Shown here piece by piece: positions 19,083 to 29,540 of a stretch of 64,000 bases of DNA. Both the position numbers and the translations under genes were made by a program. This stretch comes from Candidatus Bathyarchaeota archaeon (GTDB lineage Archaea; Thermoproteota; Bathyarchaeia; Bathyarchaeales; Bathycorpusculaceae): NCBI GenBank assembly GCA_026014615.1, contig JAOZHZ010000004.1:310001-374000 (forward strand), given 5' to 3'. Position 1 is the first letter of the stretch. Each line of letters starts with the position of its first letter. The notes under the pieces were generated by a model, which was not told the origin of the DNA, ran no database searches, and saw nothing but the letters and a program-made list of their open reading frames with translations.

Positions 19083-20324
19083 ATGTTGAACAAAAGCAAG
19101 CAGGTTCTCGGCATCCTCATGGTCATTGCATTAATGGCATCGGTTGCTGCAGCGTTTAACGTGTTCCAACTGCCACAAGCTAGTGCACAAACGTCGGTGA
19201 TGGTTATAGGCAGTGATGGAACTTCAAAGAGTTTCACCTTAACCGAGTTAGAAGCCATGGATAAGGTCACAGGGAACGGCGGATTTTACCAGACACCCCA
19301 AGGAACCATTAATTATGGTCTTTGGGAAGGAGTCTCCCTGCTAAACCTCTGCAACCAAGTAGGAGGCATAACCGCCGACAGCACAATCACAGTTACGGGA
19401 GACGGTACCAACAGTTTTACCTATAACATGGTAAACAGCGGAACCACCCTCAACACGGCATACACAACCTACAACAGCGAAACAGGAACCCCACAAAACC
19501 AACTCCAGCCCGCAACCATAATACTCGCATATCAAGTGAACGGCACAGATTTACCTGAAAACTCGCAGCCAGCCCCAAGACTTGTTATTGTTGGTCCTGA
19601 AGGGCTACTTCTGGATGGTACAGGCGGAAAAAGCATAACAGAAATCGAAGTCAGCAACCCAGAACCTACACCAACCCCAACAGCCACACCCACCCCAACA
19701 CCAACGCCCACACCAACCCCAACAGCCACACCCACCCCAACACCAACGCCCACACCAACCCCAACAGCCACACCCACCCCAACACCAACGCCCACACCAA
19801 CCCCCACTCCGACCCCCACGCCCACGCCCACACCAACCTCAACCCCTACTCCACCCCCTACACCAACGCCTACCCCGCCACCAACCACAAATCCAACTCC
19901 AACACCAACTCCTACTCCAACCGCAAGCCCGACGCCAACACCTACCGCAACGCCAACTCCAACACCCACACCGACAGCTACTCCAACTACCACTCCTTCA
20001 CCCACACCAACTGCGACACCGACACCCACAATAACTCCAACCCTAACTCCAACACCTACCCAAGAACCCACTGCAACACCCACACAAACTCCAACCCCAA
20101 CGCCAACTTCAACGGCTACGCCAACTCAAACACCAACAGCTCCACCTACCCCCACACCAACAACCTCAGCGACTCAGCAACCCACAACCTCGCTCTCACC
20201 GTCACCGACAGCCCCTGCGCCAAGCAGCGCAACGGGACCTGACAGCACAATCTACATGATGACAGTAGCGTCTGTTCTAGCAATCATTGCCGTCTCAACG
20301 TTCCTAACAATGAAGAAAAAATAA
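19083..20324 (+). CDS. Secreted/anchored protein: signal peptide, molybdopterin-oxidoreductase-like N-domain, long Thr-Pro stalk, C-terminal TM anchor
   Basis: Hydrophobic N-terminus; [10 protein letters not shown]...[20 protein letters not shown]...[10 protein letters not shown]; (TP)n linker; C-terminal [24 protein letters not shown]. Confidence 0.75.
   Translation: MLNKSKQVLGILMVIALMASVAAAFNVFQLPQASAQTSVMVIGSDGTSKSFTLTELEAMDKVTGNGGFYQTPQGTINYGLWEGVSLLNLCNQVGGITADSTITVTGDGTNSFTYNMVNSGTTLNTAYTTYNSETGTPQNQLQPATIILAYQVNGTDLPENSQPAPRLVIVGPEGLLLDGTGGKSITEIEVSNPEPTPTPTATPTPTPTPTPTPTATPTPTPTPTPTPTATPTPTPTPTPTPTPTPTPTPTPTSTPTPPPTPTPTPPPTTNPTPTPTPTPTASPTPTPTATPTPTPTPTATPTTTPSPTPTATPTPTITPTLTPTPTQEPTATPTQTPTPTPTSTATPTQTPTAPPTPTPTTSATQQPTTSLSPSPTAPAPSSATGPDSTIYMMTVASVLAIIAVSTFLTMKKK
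19671..19796 (+). repeat. Three exact tandem copies of a 42-bp unit in the Thr-Pro stalk
   Basis: ccaaccccaacagccacacccaccccaacaccaacgcccaca at 19671, 19713 and 19755. Confidence 0.95.
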
Positions 20325-20350
20325 CCCCTACTTTCTTTTCACCAATTTTT

Positions 20351-20935
20351 TTATAGTTGCCAGCCATTTGGAAAACTTTGTACTTTCAAGCAGCTAGGGC
20401 AGACGATGGTTTCGCCTTTTCGCAGCACGTTATGCAAGTTATATCGGGCGCCGCAGGTCTTGTTGGGGCAGAAGTACCGACGGGGTTTGCTGTAGCCAAA
20501 CTCGAAGGTGGTACCTTCCGCGTAGCCCCGGATGACCTTGGCTTCGTACCCGTTAGGCTTTGTTTCAATGCCCATTGAGTAGTTGCTTAGGTAGGGTAAG
20601 GGGAAGTTGATGGTAACGTTGTTGTCACATATGACCCAAACATCCAGCTTCAACGCCACCGCAAGCCCCAACTCGTAGTTCATCCAAGCTCGAATTTGAC
20701 TCCAATCGGCGCCGCCTTTGGCTTCCACCAGTTTAGGTCCAACCAGAAAAATCAGCGCCTTCGAAGCCGCCAAACCATCGTGTATTGTCTGCCAAGCAGG
20801 CGCCGCTTTAGGGGCTTCAAACTCTTGCTTTATGAAGTTTACGGCTTCTTTGGAGACAGCAGAGTTGAATCGTTTGAGGGTTTCTTTGTCGTTTTTGCTG
20901 CAAGCCAAGAATATTTGGGTGTCTTTGGGGGACAT
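20351..20935 (-). CDS. TIR-like/nucleotide-processing domain protein with C-terminal zinc ribbon
   Basis: TQIFLACSKNDKETLKRF...GLAASKALIFLVGPKLV...WMNYELGLAVALKLDVWVICD is TIR-like; YFCPNKTCGARYNLHNVLRKGETIVCPSCLK is a zinc ribbon. Start taken at MSPKDTQ. Confidence 0.6.
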   Translation of the reverse strand: MSPKDTQIFLACSKNDKETLKRFNSAVSKEAVNFIKQEFEAPKAAPAWQTIHDGLAASKALIFLVGPKLVEAKGGADWSQIRAWMNYELGLAVALKLDVWVICDNNVTINFPLPYLSNYSMGIETKPNGYEAKVIRGYAEGTTFEFGYSKPRRYFCPNKTCGARYNLHNVLRKGETIVCPSCLKVQSFPNGWQL

Positions 20936-21098
20936 GGGTATGGGCTCCGAATAGAAGTGGCGGAAAAGCGCTATATGCTTTACCATAACAAGAGAGGTAT
21001 CTGTACAGGTTTCGACGTTCCAAATGTTGCTTGCAGTTAGGTAGCAACATGTTGACAAATAATAAAAGCTGCCTCACTTCATTATCCAACGAGGAAAA

Positions 21099-22109
21099 AT
21101 GTCCCCGCCTCTGAGATGGAAAGCACCACTTAGATTTGACCTAACATCAACTTTGCTGTCTTCAGGCAACGAAGCTGTGGTGTACTTTACGAAACGTGAC
21201 CTTCTTGAAGAAAATGTAGAGCCGATAGACCACATCTGGCAGTTACCTGAGCCTCAGAAGACATTTCGAAAACAACAACCTGACGGCTCATGGAAACACT
21301 CGGGGAAAGAGACAGTTACCTACCCAAAGTATCATTATTCACTAGTGCAAACATGGAGAGTTTACCGTTTACTAATTGGACAATACGAGTTCAACAAAAA
21401 ACATGAAGGTACAAGTAAAGCAGCTGAATTCTTGTTTTCTTGCCAGACGCCACAGGGCGACATTAGAGGAATGCTGGCAAACCAGTACGCCACTTACTAT
21501 ACGGGGGCTATCTTGGCGGTTCTCATCAAGGCAGGATACGAAAACGACCCGCGAGTGGAGAAGGGGCTTAATTGGTTGCTTTCGATGCGGCAAGATGACG
21601 GCGGCTGGACTATACCGATTTTAACCCACAAGTTAGATAGAGACACGTGGATTAATTTGACAAGCCACTACGCTGAGCCTCTTGAACTTGACAGGTCACA
21701 GCCCTTCTCGCATAACTGGACAGACATGGCGCTTCGAGCATTTGCGGCGCACCCAAAATACCGACGCAGAGAGGAAGCGTTGAAAACCGCCGATTTGCTC
21801 AAAACACGTTTCTTCCAGCCTGACGTCTACACTTCCTACCAAGACCCGAAATACTGGGTGACATTCCACTTCTGGTGGCCAAACCTTGTAACCGCGCTGG
21901 ATTCTCTTTCGCTTATGGGCTACTCAAAAGACGACCCAGACATAAAAAAAGCGTTAGACTGGCTTGTCGAGAACCAAGCAGCAGATGGATGTTGGAACCT
22001 CGAATACGCTAAGAGAAAAAATGTGGCAAAGCGTGAAAACAAAGAAACAAAAGAAAGGCGACTATGGCTCACTCTAAAGATTGCCCGAATCCTCAAAAGA
22101 TTCTACTAA
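21099..22109 (+). CDS. Prenyltransferase/squalene-cyclase-fold (alpha-alpha toroid) repeat protein
   Basis: GLNWLLSMRQDDGGWTIPI and ALDWLVENQAADGCWNLEY repeats. Confidence 0.75.
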   Translation: MSPPLRWKAPLRFDLTSTLLSSGNEAVVYFTKRDLLEENVEPIDHIWQLPEPQKTFRKQQPDGSWKHSGKETVTYPKYHYSLVQTWRVYRLLIGQYEFNKKHEGTSKAAEFLFSCQTPQGDIRGMLANQYATYYTGAILAVLIKAGYENDPRVEKGLNWLLSMRQDDGGWTIPILTHKLDRDTWINLTSHYAEPLELDRSQPFSHNWTDMALRAFAAHPKYRRREEALKTADLLKTRFFQPDVYTSYQDPKYWVTFHFWWPNLVTALDSLSLMGYSKDDPDIKKALDWLVENQAADGCWNLEYAKRKNVAKRENKETKERRLWLTLKIARILKRFY

Positions 22110-22115
22110 GCCGAG

Positions 22116-22472
22116 TTAACGAGACGCTCGCACGCATTCAAGGTTTTCCTTTGCCTTCTGATACCCAAACGAGAAGAACCCATTCAACATTTCACAACTG
22201 TCAAATTCCGCGCAGTCTCCGCAGTTGTTCAGGTTCTTTTCGCCACAGCACTTCCTAATTGAGCAGCTTATGCAGCCTACGAACAAGTTCTGTGAGTGGC
22301 ATCCCGTGCAGTTCATGTCGCTGGGTTCGAGAGGCTTTGGGAGAAAATCTGCGTAGAGTTTTGACCATTCAACAAGGGTTTTCTGCCTAAGACTATCATC
22401 ATTGTTGGAGGTGGCTATAAAAATGGGGCATTCATTACAGTTCAATCCGCAGCAACCGAGCTGAAACTCCAA
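22116..22472 (-). CDS. DUF3795-like cysteine-rich protein
   Basis: GCCGLNCNECPIFIAT...CTGCHSQNLFVGCISCSIRKCC...NCGDCAEFDSC. Confidence 0.75.
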   Translation of the reverse strand: MEFQLGCCGLNCNECPIFIATSNNDDSLRQKTLVEWSKLYADFLPKPLEPSDMNCTGCHSQNLFVGCISCSIRKCCGEKNLNNCGDCAEFDSCEMLNGFFSFGYQKAKENLECVRASR

Positions 22473-22556
22473 ATTTGCGACCTGTACTCATTTTGGGCGA
22501 GGACCCTAATAACACTTGATTTGCCCAGATAAAAAAATTAAAAAGAAAGGTTGGGT

Positions 22557-23372
22557 TTAGTAGGCGTAGATTCTGCCGTAGGGTCTGCTTGAGTAGGGCA
22601 CGATTTTTACAAATTTGCCCGCCATGATTTTGTCGTAGTCCGCATTGAAGTAGCCGCAGTACTCCTTCACTAAGTCACCAATGACTGCTAAGTCCTTCTG
22701 GTCTACGTCCATCATTTTAACTTCCTTGCCCAGATGGGAGATTTCGCCGCGAACGTAAAGAATGCCTGCGTGCATGCCTGTGCCCACGAACCGCGCTTTA
22801 TGCTGCTCGCCCTTCTGCAACGTCAAACCTAAGACGAGGAGTACGCCGCCTGCCATGTATTCAGCCAAGAAGTCTTCGGCTGTTCCGCCGACCACCATGT
22901 AGGGCTTGTTGCTCATGTACTCCTTCATGTGGATGCCTACGCGGTAGCCTGCGTCGTCGCGGATGAACAGTTTGCCGCCCCGCATGCCATAGCCCGTGAT
23001 GTCGCCTGCCCTGCCGTGGATGACGATTTTGCCGTCGTTCATAGTGTTGCAGATGCAGTCCTGCGCGTTCCCATGCACCTCAATGGTTTGCCCATCCATG
23101 AAAGCTGCTAAGTCGTTGCCGGGGGTGCCGTAGATGTCGATTTTCATTTTATTCTTCAGGTCAGTTCCGATGTATCGTTGCCCGTAAACGTTGCTAATCT
23201 CCACCCTCTCGACGCCTTTTGCGTCTAACTCACGTAGCAGGGTGTTGAGTTCTTTGTAGTAAAGGTCTTGAGCGTCAATTTTGTACACACCGTCCTCAAC
23301 AACAACGCGGGAGAGGAATCTTTCGCTGATTTCTGCTTTAACGTTCTGTGTTTGTGCCACCACGTTATTCAC
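22557..23372 (-). CDS. Glutamate synthase alpha-subunit domain 3 (GXGXG) protein
   Basis: GNAQDCICNTMNDGKIVIHGRAGDITGYGMRGGKLFIRDDAGYRVGIHMKEY. Confidence 0.88.
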   Translation of the reverse strand: MNNVVAQTQNVKAEISERFLSRVVVEDGVYKIDAQDLYYKELNTLLRELDAKGVERVEISNVYGQRYIGTDLKNKMKIDIYGTPGNDLAAFMDGQTIEVHGNAQDCICNTMNDGKIVIHGRAGDITGYGMRGGKLFIRDDAGYRVGIHMKEYMSNKPYMVVGGTAEDFLAEYMAGGVLLVLGLTLQKGEQHKARFVGTGMHAGILYVRGEISHLGKEVKMMDVDQKDLAVIGDLVKEYCGYFNADYDKIMAGKFVKIVPYSSRPYGRIYAY

Positions 23373-24876
23373 CTGCCATTTTCACACCTAAGATTTTCAG
23401 TTCCGTATCCGTCAAGTTCACACCACGCAGATGCAGACGGTTACCACGAAGGCTTTCTATAGCGTTTACGCCCATACCGCCCATCATGTCTTTGATTTCC
23501 ATGCTCCAGCCACGCAGCAAATTCACCAGCCGCTCCGACGCAATGTCAGGGTTCACGCGTTTACCAATCCAAGGATCAGGCGTAGCAATACCCCACGGGC
23601 ACTTGCCTGTGTAGCATTTCTGGCAGACCGTACAGCCTATCGCGATGAGAGCCGCGGTTCCAATGTAGACGGCGTCGGCGCCTAAAGCTATGGCTTTTAA
23701 GATGTCGCCGCTGTTTCGGAAGCCACCCGCCGCCACCACTGAAGCGTGGTTACGGATGCCTTCGTCACGCAGACGCTGGTCAACACTGGCGATTGCTAAC
23801 TCGATGGGTATGCCCACGTTGTCTCGAATGACTTTGGGAGCTGCACCCGTAGAACCGCGCACACCGTCAATGGCAACGATATCGGCGCCTGCACGCACAA
23901 TACCGCTCGCGATTGCTGCGACGTTGTGCACTGCCGCAATTTTCACGGACACGGGTTTTTCGTAGTTGGTTGCTTCTTTGAGGGCGTAGATTAGTTGGCG
24001 GAGGTCTTCGATGCTGTAGATGTCATGCTGAGGCGCAGGAGAAAGCGCATCAGTGCCGATGGGAATCATGCGGGTTTGGGCGACGAGTTCGGTGACTTTT
24101 TCGCCTGGAAGGTGCCCCCCGATGCCCGGCTTTGCGCCTTGACCGATCTTAATTTCGACGGCAGCGCCTGCATGTAGGTATTTGCTGTGGACGCCGAATC
24201 TGCCTGAAGCAACTTGCACGATAGTGTGTTTGCCGTACTTGTACAGAGAGGGGTCTAAGCCACCTTCGCCTGTGTTAAAGTACGTGCCTGCCTTTGTTGC
24301 TGCCCGTGCGAGGGATTCGTGGGTGTTGAGGCTGATAGCGCCATAGCTCATAGCAGAGAACATGATCGGGGTTTCCAACGTTAACTGTGGAGACAGCTTT
24401 GTGGTGAGGTCTATGTCGTCGTCCTTGTACTTCATTTCCAACGCGTCAGGCTTCGCACCCAAGTAAGTACGGATTTCCATGGGTTCCCGCAACGGGTCAA
24501 TGGACGGGTTTGTGACTTGGCTTGCATTCACCAGTAGTTTGTCCCAGTAAGTCAAGAAAGGCTTAGGGTTACCCATACCGGTGAGCAAAACGCCGCCTGT
24601 TTCAGCTTGCTTTTTGATGTCTTTGATTGCGTCGCAGGTCATGTTGGCATTATCGCGGTAGACGCTAGGGTTCTTTTTGATGCTGAGGGCGTGGGTGGGG
24701 CAGAAGGTTACGCATCGCTGGCAGTTGACGCAGTTTTCGTCCTTGCTGCGGATAACGTCGTCTTCTTCGTCGTAGCTGTGCGTGTCGTAGGTGCATTGGT
24801 TCACGCAGACCTTGCAGCGGATACACTTCTCTTCGTCACGTTCAACTATGTATTCTGGGGGTAAGTAACTCTTCAT
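23365..24876 (-). CDS. Glutamate synthase central/FMN domain protein with N-terminal 2x[4Fe-4S]
   Basis: CIRCKVCVNQCTYDTH, CVNCQRCVTFCPTHA; GEGGLDPSLY, GRFGVHSKYLHAGAAVEIKIGQGAKPGIGGHLPG. Confidence 0.92.
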   Translation of the reverse strand: MKSYLPPEYIVERDEEKCIRCKVCVNQCTYDTHSYDEEDDVIRSKDENCVNCQRCVTFCPTHALSIKKNPSVYRDNANMTCDAIKDIKKQAETGGVLLTGMGNPKPFLTYWDKLLVNASQVTNPSIDPLREPMEIRTYLGAKPDALEMKYKDDDIDLTTKLSPQLTLETPIMFSAMSYGAISLNTHESLARAATKAGTYFNTGEGGLDPSLYKYGKHTIVQVASGRFGVHSKYLHAGAAVEIKIGQGAKPGIGGHLPGEKVTELVAQTRMIPIGTDALSPAPQHDIYSIEDLRQLIYALKEATNYEKPVSVKIAAVHNVAAIASGIVRAGADIVAIDGVRGSTGAAPKVIRDNVGIPIELAIASVDQRLRDEGIRNHASVVAAGGFRNSGDILKAIALGADAVYIGTAALIAIGCTVCQKCYTGKCPWGIATPDPWIGKRVNPDIASERLVNLLRGWSMEIKDMMGGMGVNAIESLRGNRLHLRGVNLTDTELKILGVKMAGE

Positions 24877-26015
24877 TAGTGGGGAACCTCCAGTTTAGCT
24901 TGTTTTTCGATGAGTTTTCTGTCGCCAACTCTGCCAACAAGGGGCTCGCCGCCGCGTGCCGTCCAAAGGCTGTCCAGCATGGGGGAAACCAGCCGAATGG
25001 CGGCTTCCTCGCTGGATAGGTACATCATGTCGCCTTTGGTTGCTGCAATCATAGGACGCAGCTTGATGCGGTCAGTTAACCCAATCATTTCGCCATGGTG
25101 CGCCACGATGAAGCTGAAGGGCCCGTTCATCAACAGGCTCCCGTATGTTTGCCGTAGCGCTGTTAACGCTTGCTTCTTTTTAGGTTCGGCTTGGTCGATT
25201 TCAGCCCAGAAGGGCGAAGCCAGAATCTTTGAAACCACTTCAATGGGTAGGTTCTGTTTACGCATGAGCAAATCTACCGCGTATGCTACCACTTCGGTGT
25301 CGGTTTGTAGGGTGCATTTGTAGCCGTACATTTCAAGAAAACGGCGGTTGATACCGTAGCTGGAAATCTCCCCGTTGTGGACGACGGTCCAGTCGAGGAT
25401 GTTGAAGGGGTGTGCACCGCCCCACCAGCCAGGCGTGTTTGTTGGGAACCGTCCGTGGCAGGTCCAGAGGTATCCTTGATAGTCGTCTAGGCAGAAGAAG
25501 TCCGCTATGTCTTCGGGGAAGCCCACGCCTTTGAAGACGCCCATGTCTTTGCCGCTGCTGAACACGAATGCTTTGCCTGTTTCGGTGTTGATGCGCATGA
25601 CGGCGTTGGTGACGCAGTCGTCTGGGCTTAGGTTTTGGGGTCGGTTCTTTTTGGGCTGCACGAAGTAACGCCACATAAGCGGTGGGTCGATGACGTTGGC
25701 GGGTCGCGTCTGCATTTCTTCATCGTAGATTATATTGAAGCATTGGGCGAGGATGCGGTCGGTTTTGTCTTTTGCGTCACGGCTCAAGTACATGACGTGG
25801 AAGGCGTAGCAGTCCTTGAAGTCGGGGTATATACCGTAGACTGCGAAGCCTCCGCCTAAGCCGTTGCCGCGGTCATGCATGTTGGTGATGGCGCGGACAG
25901 GGTCTTTGCTGCCGAAACGGTTGCCTTCGAGATTCATCATACCGAAGATGCTGCAGCCTGAGATGTCCTTGTCGTCGCCGAAGCGGTTTATGATGTTGCG
26001 GTCTTGTTCATTCAT
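24876..26015 (-). CDS. Glutamate synthase class II glutamine amidotransferase domain protein
   Basis: CSIFGMMNLEGNRF, HGRFPTNTPGWWGGAHPFNILDWTVVHNGEISSYGINRR. Confidence 0.9.
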   Translation of the reverse strand: MNEQDRNIINRFGDDKDISGCSIFGMMNLEGNRFGSKDPVRAITNMHDRGNGLGGGFAVYGIYPDFKDCYAFHVMYLSRDAKDKTDRILAQCFNIIYDEEMQTRPANVIDPPLMWRYFVQPKKNRPQNLSPDDCVTNAVMRINTETGKAFVFSSGKDMGVFKGVGFPEDIADFFCLDDYQGYLWTCHGRFPTNTPGWWGGAHPFNILDWTVVHNGEISSYGINRRFLEMYGYKCTLQTDTEVVAYAVDLLMRKQNLPIEVVSKILASPFWAEIDQAEPKKKQALTALRQTYGSLLMNGPFSFIVAHHGEMIGLTDRIKLRPMIAATKGDMMYLSSEEAAIRLVSPMLDSLWTARGGEPLVGRVGDRKLIEKQAKLEVPH

Positions 26016-26018
26016 CTG

Positions 26019-27299
26019 TTATGCCTCTAAATTCATCTGTTTACGTATATTCAGGGGTAATGCGGCTAATCCAAAGTCGTCCTGGAGGAGGACATCTTTG
26101 AATTCCTTCACGTTTATCTTGTTCTTCAGGAGGTAGAACAGGATGCCCGAGCGTTCGATTTCGCCAAGGAAAGTCATGCCTACGATGACGCCGTCTTTAA
26201 GGACGAGTTTCTTGTAGACGTTTTTCTCGGCGTCCTGCTTAACCATGATTTCTAATCCTGCGGGCTCTTTGGGGTTAGCCAAACCCACGGAAACAATGGG
26301 CATACCAAAGTACTTGAGGCTGCTCATGTTCGTGCCGCCCGTATAATCGGTCTTCTTGCCCGCCATGTTATAGCCAGCAACCTTACCCTCCAATACGGCT
26401 AGGGGCCAAAGCGGCAGTGACCGATTCTGGTTCAGGATGAAGTCGTAGGCTTCTGCGACGTCGCCGCTGGCGTACACGTCAGGCACGCTGGTCTGCATGC
26501 AGCTATCCACGACTATGCCGCGGTTGGTCTTCACTTCGGTGCCTGCGACCAGTTCCGTGCGTGGAATAACGCCTATGGCTACAATGACCATGTCACACGG
26601 AACTTGGTCGCCCTTAGTGAGGGCTACGCTGCCGACTTTTCCTTCATCTTCGGGTTTGCCAAGGATTTTCTGGACAGACTGCCCTGTAACTATGTTGACG
26701 CCTGCCTTGCGAACGGCGGCTTCGACCATGTCCGAGGCTTGGGCATCCAGTAGGAGGCTCAGGATTTTTGGCTGTAGCTCCACTAAGGTAACTTTTACGC
26801 CTCGCTTGGTGAGCGCTTCTGTAACGCTTATGCCGATTAAGCCAGCGCCGATAACTACCGCGGTTTTGGCGCCTTCCACGTTGATTTTTTGGGCTAACTG
26901 CTCGGCGTCGGAGATGTTGGTGAAGGTGTAAACGCCTTCTTTTTCTTGCCCCTCCATTTTGGGAACAAACGGCTTACCGCCTGTGGCTAATAGAAGCTTG
27001 TCGTAGGGAACTTTTTCGCCGCCCTCTAACTCCACTGTGTACTCGGCGAGGTTTAGACTAACGGCTTTCTTGCCCGTTAACGCGTTGACGTTGTGATTTT
27101 GCCAGAACTGGTCATCGCGGGTCTTCATCTTCTCAAGGTCAGCCTTACCTGAAACAAAGTCGCTGATCATGGGTCGACTGTAATGGCTACATTGCTCTTC
27201 GGATATGACGGTAATTTCGCCTTTTGGGTCAACTTCGCGTATGGCTTCAACTGCGCCTATGCCTGCAGCACAAGCGCCAACAATCACGTACTTGGACAT
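26019..27299 (-). CDS. NAD(P)/FAD-dependent pyridine nucleotide-disulfide oxidoreductase
   Basis: MSKYVIVGACAAGIGAVEAIREVDP, VIGAGLIGISVTEALTKRGVKVTLVE, DVYASGDVAE. Confidence 0.92.
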   Translation of the reverse strand: MSKYVIVGACAAGIGAVEAIREVDPKGEITVISEEQCSHYSRPMISDFVSGKADLEKMKTRDDQFWQNHNVNALTGKKAVSLNLAEYTVELEGGEKVPYDKLLLATGGKPFVPKMEGQEKEGVYTFTNISDAEQLAQKINVEGAKTAVVIGAGLIGISVTEALTKRGVKVTLVELQPKILSLLLDAQASDMVEAAVRKAGVNIVTGQSVQKILGKPEDEGKVGSVALTKGDQVPCDMVIVAIGVIPRTELVAGTEVKTNRGIVVDSCMQTSVPDVYASGDVAEAYDFILNQNRSLPLWPLAVLEGKVAGYNMAGKKTDYTGGTNMSSLKYFGMPIVSVGLANPKEPAGLEIMVKQDAEKNVYKKLVLKDGVIVGMTFLGEIERSGILFYLLKNKINVKEFKDVLLQDDFGLAALPLNIRKQMNLEA

Positions 27300-27742
27300 T
27301 AACTTTGAACCTCAACGCATTCAAGGGCACCGTTAGGACAGTTCGCCACACAGGCAGGAGTATCTAGGTCGGCGCATTGATCACATTTAGCAACTACGTG
27401 GCCTTCTTTGTCGATTTTTATGGCGCCGTAGGGGCAGACCATGACGCAGGTCCAGCAGCCCATGCACTTATCCACATCATGCGTGACTAAACCTGTTTTT
27501 TCGTCCTTGTGCATTGCGCCTGTTAGGCAGGCTTGAGCACAGGGTGCGTCGTCGCAGTGTCGGCACTGGATTGCGAAGCTTACGGGCTTGCTCATTTCTA
27601 GACGTACGCGACTGATTGGGCGGGGGCGTTCGCGGTTGTAGGCTTTGACGATGTCTTTGGATTTGCTGTGTTGGGTGGTGCAGTAGACTTCGCAAAGACC
27701 GCAGCCCATGCAGTGTTCTTGTTTTGCGATTATTCTTTTCAT
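27299..27742 (-). CDS. Poly-4Fe-4S ferredoxin-type electron carrier
   Basis: CMGCGLCEVYC, CRHCDDAPCAQAC, CMGCWTCVMVCPYGAI, CDQCADLDTPACVANCP. Confidence 0.92.
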   Translation of the reverse strand: MKRIIAKQEHCMGCGLCEVYCTTQHSKSKDIVKAYNRERPRPISRVRLEMSKPVSFAIQCRHCDDAPCAQACLTGAMHKDEKTGLVTHDVDKCMGCWTCVMVCPYGAIKIDKEGHVVAKCDQCADLDTPACVANCPNGALECVEVQS

Positions 27743-28018
27743 AATTTTTGCCTCTTTTTTGTTGGTTAGCGTGCGCAGGTGAGCATTAGAACGTAGAGTT
27801 CAACGTCTTTTGTGCATAAAATCGAGCGTATTGCGACCGTTTGCTCAGATTTATTCACGTATGCTTTACATATGTTTAAAGACATTTATGTTCACCTGTT
27901 TTCTGGAAGTGTCTACAGCTAGGTCACGTATTCTATATAATTGTAGCACAAATCATTTATGCGTAAGAGAATGAGTTATATAGTGTATACGAATCATATA
28001 TCAGAACAGTGAACGCTA

Positions 28019-29125
28019 ATGGCAGAAAAAGACCTAGGATACCGCAGAGTCCAATGCACAGGCAGAGGAAGCTACATCATATCCCTACCAAAAGAGTGGA
28101 TACAAGACATAGGCTTAAAACGCGGCAGCGAAATCGCCTTCAACCTAGAACCCGACCTATCCCTCACTTTAATCCCCAGAAAAATTCGCGAAAAAACAGG
28201 CGAAGACATCAGCAAACTCAAAGAATACTACGTCAGTGTAGACCCAGAAGAAGACATCGCCTCCACCTTACGCATGATTCAATCGTTGTATGTCATCAGC
28301 GCCGATGTCATACGAGTTCACTTTCGAGGCAAACCAGACGACATATCAAAAGGCAAAGCGGCAATCAAAAACTATGCTAAAGAAAACTTTTTGGGAGCAG
28401 AAATCATAGACGAAACAAACGACGAAGTCACCCTGCAAATCTTAGTAAAACACTCGGAGTTTCCCATAGAGAAAGCCGTAAGACGCATGGTTATCGTGAC
28501 GCTTGCCGCTCACCGAGATGTTATCGTGGCTTTGAAGGGGGGAAGCAAGGAACTTTACGAAAGCATTGTCAGTTCTCAGCATGATGCCCACCGTCTAGGG
28601 CTGTACATTGTACGGCAGCTAAAGTTTGGCATCGAACATAACATGTACCGCGAATTGGGCTTCAGAACCCCCAAAGAGTTTCTGCTTTACCGCATCATCG
28701 TAAACGACATCAAAGACATCGGAGAAAACGCCATAAACATCATGAACAACCTCGTCACCGTACAGAAACTTGTCGATGACCAACTGCTCTTCTTCAAAGA
28801 CCCCACCATGGACGAAGAAGTCCACGCCCAACTGCTAAACCTGAACTCAGTTGCACACCAAATGTTTGAGGACGCCACCAAAGCCATGTTCAAACGAGAC
28901 TACAACGACGCCGAAGCATTAATTCCCAAGCGGCAAGGCTACGTGAAACTGGAAAACGACCTCATCAAACTCATGAGCAGCAAAAAAATGGACCCAAACA
29001 TCTCAGCCATTCTGCGGCTGGTGCTGGACAGTTGCAGGCGAATTTTGGACTACGCACAAGATGTGGCAGAATTGACACTGAACCGCACCGTAGAGGAACT
29101 TTGCGCATCCTTCGCAGTCAAATAG
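28019..29125 (+). CDS. PhoU domain protein with N-terminal AbrB/SpoVT-like DNA-binding domain
   Basis: YRRVQCTGRGSYIISLPKEWIQDIGLKRGSEIAF (AbrB-like) then helical PhoU-like region. Confidence 0.85.
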   Translation: MAEKDLGYRRVQCTGRGSYIISLPKEWIQDIGLKRGSEIAFNLEPDLSLTLIPRKIREKTGEDISKLKEYYVSVDPEEDIASTLRMIQSLYVISADVIRVHFRGKPDDISKGKAAIKNYAKENFLGAEIIDETNDEVTLQILVKHSEFPIEKAVRRMVIVTLAAHRDVIVALKGGSKELYESIVSSQHDAHRLGLYIVRQLKFGIEHNMYRELGFRTPKEFLLYRIIVNDIKDIGENAINIMNNLVTVQKLVDDQLLFFKDPTMDEEVHAQLLNLNSVAHQMFEDATKAMFKRDYNDAEALIPKRQGYVKLENDLIKLMSSKKMDPNISAILRLVLDSCRRILDYAQDVAELTLNRTVEELCASFAVK

Positions 29126-29540
29126 TAACTCTTCAACAATTTGCACCACCCACACAGGAACCCACCAAAACAAGAAAAAAGCCCTTCCTTTCGGCAACTG
29201 TCTCACCAGCGACGCCTTTGTAGACATAGACCCACCGAATTGACCACAAAAAGCTCCTTTCCCGCCTTTTTTCGACGTTTCCAGCCTTTTCAAGCCGCGG
29301 ATTAAGCCCATTTCAGACGCTAAACCAAAAAAGCAACCCAAAACGGACGCTTCAAAAAATAGGGGGGAGGGTACAAAAAAAATCAAAGTAAATCGTGACT
29401 TTCACGGAGAAAATGCAAGCCAGAGTCACAGGAACCGAAATAGATTAGCGCAACTTTAACATGTAAAAGAGGAAAAGATAAGGTGGATGTTTATTTTTAA
29501 CTTCATTTTAAAATAAAGCAAGACACAGGGGCATTCGAGA

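Noticed and set aside
19671-19796. Possible CRISPR-like array (regular repeats)
   Set aside because: Unit is a head-to-tail coding microsatellite with no spacers; in-frame Thr-Pro peptide repeat.
19532-20083. Minus-strand 183-aa ORF of (VGVGVG)n composition
   Set aside because: Shadow ORF produced by the Thr-Pro codon repeat on the plus strand; no independent coding signal.
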